58,384 nucleotides of DNA from Gamarada debralockiae (lineage: Eukaryota > Ascomycota > Leotiomycetes > Helotiales > Hyphodiscaceae). The notes under the pieces are model-generated. The model did not search any database, was not told where the DNA came from, and worked only from the letters and a program-made list of their open reading frames with translations. The translations under genes and the position numbers were made by a program. Shown piece by piece: positions 45,876 to 57,566 of the stretch (its first letter is position 1; each line of letters opens with the position of its first letter). Location of the stretch: NCBI GenBank assembly GCA_002803225.1, contig NXFV01001061.1, positions 1 to 58,384 of the forward strand, in the 5' to 3' direction.

Positions 45876-46459
45876 TATTCAAGATTGGCCTTTTTGTCGG
45901 ATTACTGATCCCCGAAGATCAACAGCCACTCGTGCCCTTCCGTCATTATATGGCAACTCGACTGATGAGATTTTGTGTATGATTTAGAGGCGTGTAAGGA
46001 GACTTTATGTTGGTCGATCACTAGCTCTTGCACGCCTTGTACCACCTTCTGACTTCAAGGTGGCTTGAAGGCGGCTCATCGCAGCACATTTCCCTTTTGG
46101 CAATTAAAATACGAGTGCTGAAGGCTGAAACCACGTCTAGAACGCACCACCGACCGGCCGAGTCCTTGGCCATAAGCTCTACATCTCAATTACTCTAAAC
46201 AAAGCTGAAAGGTTGAACATTCCCTCCAGCCATCCTCGAAATCGGTTTTCAGTTTAGAGATTAGCTTTTGCATAAACCAAGGGCCTGGTCCAGCAAGACC
46301 GTTAAACTTATCTCCCTGCATAGCGCTTTGTAATCCAGATATGTAAGTAAGCACGCACGACTGGAAACACCCTCGTTCCGTCTCGCAAAGTGAACCACAA
46401 CAACATCTACAGGCATATATAATCTTTTTTAAATTATCGTTCAATATGGCCCAGTAATC
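45876..46459. other. Intergenic region
   Basis: Between the adhesin-like pseudogene and the transcription-factor-domain gene. A short minus-strand frame (46190-46474) has no recognisable family. Promoter function is assumed only. Confidence 0.45.
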
Positions 46460-48336
46460 ATGGCGAATTATCAAGGCATCAAATCCCCCGAGAGCGAGAG
46501 TTCTTCGACTTCTCGATCACCCGAAGGTGGTGCGGGGTCGCCACAGGCAGTGAAGCACGAGAAGCGCAGGGACAGCGAAATCCCTTCCTCCTCGGACTCG
46601 CATGGATTGGAGACTCCACAGCCAAAGTCGCCGTTTCTGTTCATCAATACCACCGGAAGGTTGGCAAATGGGAAGCAGAACGTCGAATCTCGGATGCTTG
46701 TCCGTAGCCATGTGATGAACACCTTTTATCGCAAGAAGAGCTCGCCGCAAAGTCACGATGAACAGTCTCTAAGATATATTGAAGTTGGGGGGAAGATGAG
46801 CAAGTTTAGATTGGACTCATATTCCCAGCGACGGAAGGGGCGGCGTCAAAAAGAGAATCCCGGTCACGCCCTACAAATCTGCGATAAAGAGAACCCAGAT
46901 ATCACGATGAGCATCCCTCCAAATCTTCTCAGTTCAGGATCAATTGACCCCTTTGCGGCGGCATCATTGCCTTGGGATGGCAAGATGCAAGGCCTCGTCC
47001 GACACTGTAAGCCTAACATCTCCCCCAAGATTAGTGAGCGCTGCCGTGATTGATTACAAGTCAATATAGACGTAGCAGACATACCCGACAGCATCCACCC
47101 ACTAAAATACAGCATGTTCCACGTGCAGAACTCCCTTCTGAAGATGGCCATCACGGACGAAGCTCTTCTTCATGCCATTATATCATATTCCATGATCCAC
47201 AAATTCTGTTTCGGGACGAGTACCCTGCCAAGCGATATCGAGAAGATCCACTTTGCCACAACAAATCCCGAGGTTTTGAGCCATCAAACTCAGGCTATAC
47301 ATCTCGTGAATAAGGCACTCGGGTTGGGGGATGTGTGTGATGCAACCATTGCCACGGTGTTGATTCTCCTTTGGCACCACGTGAGTTCTCTTCAACATAA
47401 TTTGTATCATCAATCGCAAATGCTGACGGGCGAGAGCAGCCCTGGATCCAGGGAGTAGGAGAGCATGAAGCACACATACACTTCACCGGTCTGAAGCAGA
47501 TGGTGCAATGTCGTGGCGGGTTAGAAAAGCTGCCAGAGCCGCTATCCAACTCAATAACATTGTATGCCTTCCCTAACCAGTACTCTTCCATCAAAAAAAA
47601 TCACCTGACAAAACAAAGCCACGACCTAAAACGTTCAATGCTTAATTACTCTAAACCCCAACTTCCGAGGGGAACAAACATTTTACTATCTGTAACTGAG
47701 TTAGCTGTTCCATTGACAAACAACGAATCCATCTTCTCCCGCTCACCAACATATCTCGCGCCCTTACTTGGCACCGAACTCTGGGCAATCCTCCTCGATC
47801 TCAACCAATTCACTAACTTCGTGAGCTATTATCGGTCCAATGAGAAAGATTTTGGGTCAGGAGAAAGCGCGTCCTTCGAACATTGGAACTCCTCCCTCGA
47901 GTATCGACTCCTTTCATATTCGCCCATCAATCCCGGGATGAGCTTGTGCGACGACAACTTCAAAGAAGCGCTGCGTATGACCGCGGGTCTCTGGATGACC
48001 ACAGGCCTGTGGAGTTTCCCATTATCTACTAGCCTAGTTACTTCGATGGCTGGCCACTTGGCCGATGTTTTGGTTGAGTCAGATTTGTGTTTGTGGAGGG
48101 AGAGGTTTCCGGATATGTTGTTGTGGATTCTGATTATTGGGGCATGCTGTACGTCCGGTGAAGGATCAAAAAGGTCATTTTTGCTAGGTCACCTGACATT
48201 TATCGCCAGGTTGCGAGGGTTTATGGGCAAGGAAGATCTTGTGAATGCTTTGAGAAGCTTTATATATATGGAGGGAGCTTATGCCACTCCGTTGGCAGCG
48301 CTGTGGAGAGACATAGCTGAGGAGGGAATGGGATAG
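46460..48336 (+). CDS. Fungal transcription-factor-domain protein lacking a zinc cluster
   Basis: Exons 46460-47006, 47070-47380 and 47440-48336 give 584 aa. After a disordered Ser-rich N-terminus comes the family marker FLFINTTGRLANGKQ...RMLVRSHVMNTFYRKK. This is the short basic block found near the start of many ascomycete proteins with the DUF3468/fungal-TF-2-type domain, most of which have no Zn2Cys6 cluster. The central helical domain begins SMFHVQNSLLKMAITDEALL and includes LWHH-PWIQGVGEHEAHI. It is probably a nuclear regulator, although proof of DNA binding is absent. The stretch NSITLYAFPNQ to LLSVTELAV (47560-47710) fits the family poorly and may be an unrecognised intron that happens to stay open. 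Confidence 0.75.
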
Positions 48337-48487
48337 AAACCGCCTAAATTCCAATTTAAAGATCCTTAACAATCGTTCAGATCACCCACGATGCTTGTGC
48401 TCTCCTGTGAATGGGTCCTAACATACAAAGAAGCAGAAACGCTGCAGGTTTGATGGGATAATTTGTTTTATGGGCAACTTGAACTTC

Positions 48488-50562
48488 TCAAGACGTCCCA
48501 TTTCGAATATCCCCCAAACCGTTCTCCCGATGCCCCACCTCAACATCATCTTTCTCTTCCAAGCCCCTATTACTCCTCTCCACCGCCTTGGTATGAAGTT
48601 CATCCTTATATGCGGCAACCTTATCCACCTGTCCAAAAATCTTATCCATATGCTCAAGACTGATCCCTTTCGTCTCCGGCCAGAAGAGGACGACCACAAT
48701 AAGACCAACAAGATTAATCCCCATGAGGATCCAGTATGCATCATGCCCTACATTGTCGAACATTACCGGCCAGGCCTGGTTGATCCACAGGGTCGTGATC
48801 TGCTGTCCTGCTTGTGAGATGTTGACGCCTTTGTCGCGGATCTCGGTGGGAAAGATCTCGCTAGCGTATATCCAGGCGCAGGGACCGAGAGCGCCGCTGT
48901 AGGCCTGAGTTGTATGTTAGTATGCGTTCTTGAACCGAGTGGGCGAGAAGGCGTCTACCATTTCGATAACATAGATAAAAATGACTTGCACGATCGCTGC
49001 ACCTCTATTGAAGTGCGTTGCCGTGGGATAGGCATCTGCTAAAGCACCGATGATGATATAACTGAAGACCTGGGCGATATCAGCACCGTTACTAAGGGCT
49101 CAGCACGAAAATTATCCTACCATTATCGATGAACCAATGATCAAAGTGATCTTCCTTCCCCACTTGTCAACGCCACCAGTTGTGACGAGCGTTGATCTGG
49201 ATAGAAATGATCAGTGAGATGTGCATATAGCGAAGCAACGTTCCGTATTACAAATACTTACGCGAGACAAAGAAGCCCGGACACAACGTTGAGCAACAGC
49301 GACTCAGTATGAGACGAAAACCCAAGTCCCTCGAAGATTAATACACCATACAGCATTAGAGCACCAACACCCGAGATCTGTCCCAACGCCATTGTCGCCA
49401 TCCCATACGCAATCCTCTTCCATATAGCATACGTTGACAGAAACTTTTTCCACGAATACTCGCCCTCGTGTTCCATGCGATATTTATGCGCAGCGATCAG
49501 ATCATCAAATTCCTCCTGGACCTCCTCATCATCTTCGGGTGCACGGCGGATCTGAGCCAGCTTTTTCAGCACACGTTCCGGCCTTTCTGGATGACGCTCA
49601 AGCATCCATCTTGGCGATTCGGGGATTGTGAAGGAGGCTATGATGAGGATGACTCCAGGGATTACCTGCAGAGCCGTGGCTACGCGCCAGGAGTTTTCGC
49701 CTGGAATTTTGACTGTGCCGAGGCCGACGCAGTACGAGATGAGGACACCGACTTGGTAGGAGAGCTGGACGAAAGAAACGACTCGGCCGCGGATGACTGG
49801 CGAGGAGACTTCGGCTTGATAGGCGGCGAGATTGGTGCCAATGCTACAGGCCGTCAGTAACAGTTGGTGGAAACTGAACGAGATACCCACATTGCTGTAC
49901 CGATACCAGCAATGATTCGTCCCACGACGATCATTGAGAAGACTGTGGCACCGGCTTGTAAAGCTACTCCAACGAGGAGAATGATAGTCCCCAATGCAAA
50001 CGCATGGCATCGACCGAGGTACCAGATAAACCACCATGCTATGAAGAGATTCCCTACAACATTTCCCAGATTGACTGATTTTCTTAGACATTGTGCTATG
50101 GATTGATGGAAGTTGAGACTTGCCCATGCTAGCTACGACACCGGATCTAGCCCCTTTGACAGTGAAGTAATCGATGAATCTAGAATCGGAGATAATGATG
50201 GAGTAGATTCCAGAATCGAACCCTTGGAATCTGAATAGCAATTCAGTACGGAGAAACTCAGAGGCTATGCGACTCACATATTGGCAATAGAAGCAACGGC
50301 ACAGATCCAATAGATATACCCTGTGCGAACGGGGGAGTCAGTGATTGCTTCATTCGGAAGGACTCTAGAGCATATTCTGCTCCCGAGACATGTTTCAAGA
50401 GCAACTACTCCCAAAACAATCTCGAATAGGAAAAGTTTTGCTCCCCCAATACGTACATGCTGCAGTCGTCTGGCCCAGTATCACGCGGTGCTGTTTCCTG
50501 CGAGGGGCTGCAGAGATGGGACTCGGACTCCCACCAGCATCATGTTCTTTTGTAGTTTCCAT
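48488..50562 (-). CDS. MFS sugar transporter
   Basis: Eight exons (50457-50562, 50278-50320, 50124-50230, 49891-50074, 49262-49843, 49121-49196, 48959-49069, 48488-48904) give 541 aa. Sugar-porter family text: FQGFDSGIYS, GTNLAAYQAEVSSPVIRGR, PESPRWMLERHPER, GVDKWGRKITLIIG, WIYASEIFPTEIRDKG and FWPETKGISLEHMDKIF. Twelve membrane segments and an acidic C-terminal tail. It would import hexoses or related sugars at the plasma membrane. Intron 3 (50075-50123) has donor ATGG|GCAAGT, a GC-AG intron; the join VASM-VNLGNVVGNLF fits only with it. The start at 50562 (METTKEHD) is chosen; 15 further residues upstream stay open without a better ATG. Confidence 0.9.
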
Positions 50563-51374
50563 AATAGAAGAGCAACAAGTTGATATCGCATTCTGAGATT
50601 CTGCCAAGGAGAAATTAATATCTTGGCGACGTCAAGCCATGATATTTATGCAAGACAGGAATGCCCCAGATATGCGGAAACCCCACAGCTACTCAGCTGC
50701 GGGGAACCTGGGTTGCAGTGGCAAGAACGGCGTTGAAACGTCACAGTGGAATATCGTAATAGAAAGTCGAACCGCTGGGCAAATCGAGTCCAAAACAGGA
50801 GATCGTTCTGACTGTGAAGATCAATTCCGGATTCGGCGTTGACGTTTGTTGGGTAAACAGCGACCCGAATATGGGGATTTGGGCTGATGCTGGCCGTGGG
50901 ATGACTAGCAATTGGTGCGCATATAAGACTTCTTATTCCGTGAGCCACAGAGTAGACGCGGTCATATGCTATCGGATGCATCTTTCCAAATGTTCGACGG
51001 GCTCGAGAAGGAATCCTATATGCAGCTCAGGCCGAGAGTCTCGGCCCGGCATTTTAGTAGCTAGGAATAGTGGGGGACAAAGGAAAAGCAGTCCAATTGG
51101 TGAAGGTTTGATATGAACAAGGCCAATTAGCAATATATATTTTGAAAAGTGAGTTCCGAAAATGACACCAAGGGTTCATGTCCGAGGGGTAACTACAGGT
51201 TGAAGTGTGCTCTGGCCTGAAGATTTCTAGGCATTGTGGCGCTCAAGGGGGCTGGTATTTAGCGACCTCGCCCTGTAAATTTTCCGACCACGCTAAAAAA
51301 CTTGACGAGGCTGAAAGATCACCTCAAGTCAACCCCATTCCTGCCTCCACAGCTCCATCTCCTCCAACGCCACG
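50563..51374. other. Divergent intergenic region
   Basis: Between the sugar transporter and the RED-like gene. No coding exon, RNA gene or repeat recognised. Confidence 0.5.
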
Positions 51375-53005
51375 ATGAACAATTCACAATTCCGTAAACT
51401 GGTCCTCGATACTCCAGTCCAGCAATCGAAGTCAGGAGAAAGCAAGCCCACCCTCGGCGCAACACCCCGACGAGATGGCGCGACCCCTTCAGCGCTGGGC
51501 TCTCGAATGCGAAGCTCTATACCTATGACGCCGTAAGACACCCTCAACCCCTTCCCTTTGAAGCAAAGATTCAATGGAACTGACTATTTGTGTGCAGGCG
51601 CTCCGTCGGAGGAGTAGATTTCGCACGCCAACTCGCCGAACGCAACGTCTCGTCCTCTCAACCTCCAACCAAGAAATTCCGTTCCGCAGCTGCCCCCAAA
51701 GGCGCGAAACTCCCGAGTGGATATGTCGACCGAGCGCGGATGCGTGCAGAAGAGCAAGTGGACGATGATAAAGAGGAACGAGTGCAGGCGTTGGAGGAGA
51801 TGATGAAAGAGAAGCAGATTGATTTCCCGACTTTTGTTAAGTTGCGGAATGAGATTTTGAGCGAAGAGGGAGGGAAGGGGTTGGGTAAGGGGCTGAATTT
51901 CAGGTTGGCAGAAGATATTTTAGGTGGTGAGAGGGAGGAAAGCGAAGAAGAGGTAGAGGATGTGGATGATGAGTTTGAGGAGCTGGAGGGCAGAGAGGTT
52001 AAAGCTGTGGAAAAGGAGCAAGTCAAGAAGAAGGGAGAGATGGCGCCGCCTAGTCTGATACCCGGGAAGAAGAGGAATCGAGATCAGATCCTGGCGGAAA
52101 TGAAGGCTGCGAGACAAGCTGCCAAGGAAGCGGCGGGTCCGTCATTGGGCTCTAAATTCAAGAAAGTCGGAGAGAAGAAGGCTACGTCAAGGGTTGAGAC
52201 AGACAGTAAAGGTAGGGAGGTACTCATTACCGTGGATGAGAACGGGAATGAGAAGAGGAAGGTAAGGAAAGTGCAAGTGGACCCCCAGGCGGAGAAGAAA
52301 CACGAGCTGTTGATGCCGAATAAGGATGCGAAGCCTTTGGGTATGGAGGTTCCGGAGATACCGAAGCCCGCGGAGGAAGAAGATGAAGATATTAATATCT
52401 TTGATGATGCTGGAGACGATTACGATCCTTTGGCAGGATTGGGCGATGATGATGAAGATTCGGACGGAGACGGAGAAGTCTCTGAGACTAAGAAAACAGA
52501 GGTGGTCAAGGAGCAAAAGCCAGAGCCTGGAAGTATGGCTTCTCCGCCGCGACCAAAGCAACAGTCGGCACCGAGAAATTACTTTGGCGATTCTAAGGCA
52601 GAAGAAACCGCAGAGTCTACGAGATTGAAAGCTTCGCAAGATCCGGTTCTTCTTGCCGCAATCAAGAAAGCCTCGTCTCTTAACCCTATCGCTAAAGAAG
52701 CCGAAAATGCCGAGGAAGCTGCGAAAGAGGCTCGACGGAAAAAGATGTTACAGCAAGATGACCGAGATGCACAGGATATGGACATGGGCTTCGGCAGTAG
52801 CAGATTCGAGGACGAAGCAGACTTTGACGATAAGAAAGTTAAGCTATCTGAGTGGGGCGGTAAGGGAGGTGATGATGACGATGAAGGGGGGAAGGGAGAT
52901 GGGAAGGGTAAAAGGAAAAGAGGCCCTAAGAAGCGGAAGGGTGATGGGAACAACGCTGCGGATGTGATGAAAGTTATAGAGCGGCGGAAAGCTGCTGAGA
53001 CGTAA
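51375..53005 (+). CDS. RED/IK-like spliceosome-associated protein
   Basis: Exons 51375-51532 and 51598-53005 give 521 aa, split by a 65-bp intron. The N-terminus MNNSQFRKLVLDTP, the region SIPMTP-RSVGGVDFARQLAE and the block GYVDRARMRAEEQVDDDKEE correspond to the RED-like N-terminal region (IK cytokine/SMU-2 family). The family is part of the spliceosomal B complex and works with SMU1. The rest is highly charged: an acidic middle (EEEDEDINIFDDAGDDYDPL), Lys-rich stretches and a C-terminal KRKRGPKKRK that looks like a nuclear localisation signal. Compared with animal RED it lacks obvious RED dipeptide repeats. Nuclear; expected to be constitutive. The assignment rests on the N-terminal region only. 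Confidence 0.78.
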
Positions 53006-53048
53006 GCAGTACCAAATCCATCGATCACTTTGCAATCGATCAATTGGT

Positions 53049-54452
53049 CTATTCAACCCCCCTTGACCTATTAATCTCGTCTGCCCGTCCCAAGCACTCC
53101 TCCAGTACAGACCAGAATCTCTTGGTATTCAGACCCCTTGGTATTTTTACTCCTTGCTCCCCTTCGGGTAACAGCTTTGCGACCGTACGTCCAGTCTCCG
53201 CGCCCACCAAAGCTTCCTCATGTGTTCCATCCGTCACAACTATCACCTCAAACCTCTCCCTTCTTCTCTCCTTCCCCGCCTCAAAGTCATAAAAAGGTAT
53301 CTCCGCCCCTTCAATACCATCAAGTATCACAGCAACGGCAAGCGGATCATGCAGCGGTGGTCCCTCAGTCATCCCAAAAACATCCGAATACGTTTGCGCA
53401 AAGAACGTAAGCAACTCCACTAACATCGTCCTCAACGTACTTTTCTCCCTTCCCGATTTCCCCTCAAGCAACAAAGCTTGAACTTCCTTTGTTGCCAAGA
53501 CTTGGTGCGTGACGTCTAGTGGAATCATGACGATTTTCTTGTTCAAGGTAGGATTTGAGAAAAGGAGGTGTGCAGCTTCGGGATCAACGAGGATGTTGAA
53601 TTCGGCCCAGTTACTCCAATTCCCAATCCGCTCCCTCTCATCAATCCTTCCCAACACCGCAGTCGTAAACCCATCACCAATCGATCCACCCATCAAACTT
53701 AATCCCTTCACATGCCGCGCCAGCTCCGGATATTTCGTAAAGCAGGTCGCAACATTCGTTAAGGCTCCCGTCGCAATAATCCACGCTGCTCCTGGCATCG
53801 TCTTCAACAAGGCGTTCGCCATAGCATCAACAGCTGGTTCTTCGATGGGTGCGACGGCGGGGATGGGGAGGAGATCTGTGCCGTCTAGGCCCGATTTGCC
53901 GTGGATGGAACCTGCGTGTACGGGAGGCCGAACGAGACCAGATTCGGCGCCGCGGTAGACAGGGATGTGTGTTGCACCCATGGCAGTTAGGAGAGATGTC
54001 GCGTTGTAGGTTGTGTGTGCTATGGAGGCGTTGCCGTGGACGGTTGAGATTCCGAGGAGGGAGAGGGACGGGTGGTAGGCTGAGAGGAGGATTGCGAATG
54101 CATCCTGATGCAGAGTTAGCTTATTTATGGAAGGAAGGTAGTTCATGGAATGAAGCGTTTTATGAAAGTTGAAAATAAGGTTCTCGAATAGCACGGGCTT
54201 AGTGTGAGGAATAAAGGGGCAAGATCGAGTATGATCACGTGAAATGACGCTGGGTGATGAAAAGGGGTCTCAATAAAAGACCAGAGGACCCATTGCAGTA
54301 AGCAGAAATCAAATTTTGGCTCGGAATTTGAAGCAGCGAAACTCACATCATGCCCTGAGGACATTGTCAGTAAAATTCCTCTCGTGTTACGAAGAGGACA
54401 TACCCGGGTCACAATCAAGCCAAACCGGGATCTTCTCCTTCTCTGAAGCCAT
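53049..54452 (-). CDS. Inosine-uridine preferring nucleoside hydrolase
   Basis: Exons 54404-54452, 54347-54354 and 53049-54104 give 370 aa. The Ca2+/ribose-binding signature DCDPGHDDAFAILL is assembled from three exons; the middle one is only 8 nt (GG CAT GAT) and supplies the end of Gly plus His-Asp. Other conserved text: GISTVHGNAS, LMGGSIGDGF, AEFNILVDPEAAHLLFSNP, and PLHDPLAVAVILD with the second metal/ribose-binding Asp. It hydrolyses ribonucleosides to base plus ribose in purine/pyrimidine salvage; cytosolic. It is convergent with the RED-like gene, only 43 bases between the stops. The start at 54452 (MASEKEKIPVWLD) gives the usual family N-terminus. Intron 2 is 242 bp. Confidence 0.9.
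54347..54354 (-). other. 8-nt microexon of the nucleoside hydrolase
   Basis: Flanked by a clear acceptor (TCCTCAG) and a strong donor (GTGAGT). Including it turns DCDP-G and DAFAILL into the exact family motif DCDPGHDDAFAILL and keeps the frame (49 + 8 + 1056 nt = 371 codons). Skipping it shifts the frame and destroys the active-site motif. Confidence 0.8.
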
Positions 54453-56177
54453 TTCGAAACTCGGTACCTTGATAGCAGAACAAGCTGCAATAGACTCTGG
54501 GGTGTGAAGAAGGAGAGTTAATTCTCTTGTAAACCCTTTGTTGCTCTGAAATTCCGAATGTTTGAAAGGTGGGAGAGAAAATTCATTTCGAGCCAAAACG
54601 TACGGTATTAGTAAGCGAGCGTGGGGTTCCCGGCGACTTCAAGTCTTCACCTTCATCTCTTTTTAACTTTCAAGGATCGCACTTCCACATTTTTCATATT
54701 GTATACGATAATTATGCTTCTATTAGCCTTTCAGCGCTGTGACGTGTATCTATCAATATTCAACTACTAGCAGTGCATTTTTGGTGCAAGTGCGCATGAT
54801 ATACAATTGGTGCGGTCATGGGATGAAACCTCAGAGAAACGCGAGGAGGCTAGGACCACAGCAAATGAGGATATGTTGACTGAGGGTGGAATATTGTTTG
54901 TGGTTATTTGTTTATCGTCATTTGATTACTCCTACTTTACCTGGGAATCGGGGTTTATGAAGCCGCTCCCAGATTTGCCGGCGAGCGTCTGACGTTCCTG
55001 TTTCGAGTCCGTCAGACTCGGTTGAGCGATCTGAAGCCCTCAAAGCTTTCCGACCATGGGTGTCATGTTCCCGAAGAGAAATTGTTTGGTCGACGATTGG
55101 CTTTTGGAACATGGGCTGTGATTTTGTAGTCTACGTTTCACCTTTGAAATTCATGGTAATTAATGCGACAAGCACCCTTGTGAGCGTCGTCCATAGCCTC
55201 AAATGTGTTGGTGTCGAGAGAATTTGGGAATTCACATCGGCGGTTTCATCATTATGAGATGGAGCTTGAGGTACATTCGCTCCTCGATGGTAGCTTTCAA
55301 CAGTCTTGGATCAGTTGGTACTGTGCTGTACAAGCCGATTCAACAGATTGCTTACTATTTCCTGACTTTCAAAATTCGATGCTCCAGCCAGCTGTCCGAT
55401 CCTGCCTGTTGCTCCACACCTTGGTTCAATTTACATCAGAGAATCCTTCAGAGACAAAATAGGACAGTATCAAATTAGGTATTGGTCATGGGGCGTCTTA
55501 CTAGAACAACCTCATATACCCCATAGTTGAGTTCTCTCGACAGAGATATCCCACACAGTTTCAGAAGCCCAACAATGCCAATGACAGGTGAGATCAGCTG
55601 ACACACAGTATCGATTTTCTGGACTTCTGTCATGAGGTCTTCTCCACATCGTTTGCTGTGCTAGGGAAGGCATTTTGAAAGTCGACTTAAGACGAAGGGC
55701 ACGTTCCAGGCGTCGAAGATTTGACGATGTCGCCCGAAAGCACTGATGTTTCCAACTTCTGGCTGTGTCGGGCCAGGAACTGAGATCACCAAGCTACCAC
55801 TCTTTGCTTCGCTCAAGGGCGACAATTGTTTTCCAAGGAAAATGGAAATTCGACCGTTTCTTGATGAGATCAATCGCATTCACCCTCGACAGATGTGATC
55901 AAGAATAAAGTTAAAAAGACAACAGTTCATTTCTCTGATGAGCAACGTGCAGGTTTAGCTTGGCTGGGGTTATTATCGGCGCTAATTTCTGAACCGTACA
56001 GGGGCTTTACCCCTATAACTTTAAGCGAGCGCCCCTTAACTCTGTTTTGCTTCCCAAAAGGGTAACTCGTATCCAAAGGGAAACAGCCTTCACCATTGCT
56101 GGTGTCGAAACAAGATCAGCTGACTACATTACATGACTGGCGACTAAGACTCCCCACCCAACAGGTACCTCACTAAG
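54453..56177. other. Long intergenic region
   Basis: About 1.7 kb between the nucleoside hydrolase and the Cys-rich protein. No exon, tRNA or repeat family recognised. A hairpin with GTCTGAC/GTCAGAC arms lies near 54986-55016. A 72-residue minus-strand frame at 55661-55879 has no family signature. Confidence 0.45.
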
Positions 56178-57566
56178 CTACGGTATGTTTTGAGTATAGA
56201 AACAACAGCCTTGGGAGCAATTGATTTCATCTGCTCCCTGGGCGGGACAATCAGCAGCCGTATTGCATGTTGCACCCGATCCACCAGCAGCCTGACAGCC
56301 GTTTGACGTCGACACACAAACCCCGCTCTCACAAGTTCCAGGGCAGCAGCCTGAAGAGCCGCAGAGAGCTGTGCCGACATTGCAACATGTTCCAGAATCG
56401 TTGTATTGATTAGGTCCACAGCATATTCCTCCATCAAGCACACTACCTGGCGCACAGCACAAGCCAGGCTCCATACAGTCCAAGAGGAGTCCGCAGCAGG
56501 CCGAGCCGCAGATTCCAACCTGAGGGCAACACTCTCCACCAATTACCGCAGCAGAGGGACAGCAAGATCCATCACCCATGCAGGTTTGGTCGCTTGCACA
56601 GCAGGTCTTTCCACCGCAAGAACTTTCTCCACCAGAACAGCACCGTCCTGATGCCCCCGAGAGGCATGATTCCCCGAGGTCACAACAGGCAACCCCACAG
56701 TCGACAGGACAGCAGAAATTTTCGATGCAATGCTGATTCAAGGAATTATCCAGGTTGTTTAGGTTGTTCCAGCAGTTGGGGCAGTCGCTTGAGAACCATA
56801 AGAATGAGCATATTCCTACGCATGCGCCGATTCCAGCGTTCACGACCAAAGCCTCTTCGGTGACACATTCGATACAGCCAAAGCTTCCATCGGTATTGGA
56901 GGAGTGTCCTGAGTCCTGGTTGTAGTCGAGACTACCCTGACGGCCGTACAGGGCGTTGGGTGTTAGCCCATTTAGCATGACTGTTCGGGCCGCAAGCGTG
57001 CTGCAAGAATCATTCGAGAGGATCTTCGACTGTAAGTCTTGCAGTGAAGCATTGAGATTCGAAGTAGTGAGGTCTGCCGCGATTTGAACGTGGGGAGGCC
57101 CATGACCATCGACAAAGTTCAAAGTGTTGTTTGGAGAGGACGCTCCAAAGGGGTTGAGAGCTCGACCATCAATATCACCGCCTATGGCGTTGTTTTGGAA
57201 ATTGTATGTCACATCTTTTATACCCGTGAAAAATGTACCGTAATGAAGCTCGACGGTTTCAGAACCATTGACAGAATGACTCATAGTGAAAGAGAGGATC
57301 TCCGTTACACCCAAAGAGAAGCTGCCAGATCTGTCAACCGGCTGGTTCTGTGTGCGAGCACCGGTATGGAAATCTAAGTTAAGAGTTTGACCTAAATCAC
57401 TTGGGCCTGTAAGTGGTGTTGCGTATTGAGTAGTCCCATTCGGAGGACTGAAGCTTCTCCCTGGTGTTCTGGATCCAGATGGTGTATGAGCAGAAGGAGG
57501 GCAGACAAAGCCAGAGCACCTCAAAGCGAAGACGCAAGTAATGAGGAGGTTCAGGAGCGACATCAT
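56178..57566 (-). CDS. Secreted cysteine-rich protein with repeated CC motifs
   Basis: A single-exon frame of 462 aa from Met at 57566 (or 57563). The signal peptide is SLLNLLITCVFALRCSG. An N-terminal globular part of about 240 residues carries several N-glycosylation sequons (NGTT, NNTLN, NGSE) and few Cys. A C-terminal part of about 210 residues has 12 adjacent CC pairs spaced roughly 10-17 residues apart (for example GKTCCASDQTCMGDGSCC), reminiscent of granulin-like or other disulfide-ladder modules, though not an exact match to any I know. The frame is open further upstream to 57701, but without signal-peptide character. Extracellular, function unknown; it could be a wall protein or an effector-like secreted protein. 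Confidence 0.8.
   Translation of the reverse strand: MMSLLNLLITCVFALRCSGFVCPPSAHTPSGSRTPGRSFSPPNGTTQYATPLTGPSDLGQTLNLDFHTGARTQNQPVDRSGSFSLGVTEILSFTMSHSVNGSETVELHYGTFFTGIKDVTYNFQNNAIGGDIDGRALNPFGASSPNNTLNFVDGHGPPHVQIAADLTTSNLNASLQDLQSKILSNDSCSTLAARTVMLNGLTPNALYGRQGSLDYNQDSGHSSNTDGSFGCIECVTEEALVVNAGIGACVGICSFLWFSSDCPNCWNNLNNLDNSLNQHCIENFCCPVDCGVACCDLGESCLSGASGRCCSGGESSCGGKTCCASDQTCMGDGSCCPSAAVIGGECCPQVGICGSACCGLLLDCMEPGLCCAPGSVLDGGICCGPNQYNDSGTCCNVGTALCGSSGCCPGTCESGVCVSTSNGCQAAGGSGATCNTAADCPAQGADEINCSQGCCFYTQNIP

Noticed and set aside
47560..47710. An additional intron in the transcription-factor-domain gene
   Set aside because: The segment fits the family poorly, but no GT/AG pair restores a better frame, so the read-through model was kept.
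54980..55025. Hairpin and GTTTCGAGTCC resembling a tRNA T-arm
   Set aside because: No matching acceptor, D or anticodon stems on either strand.
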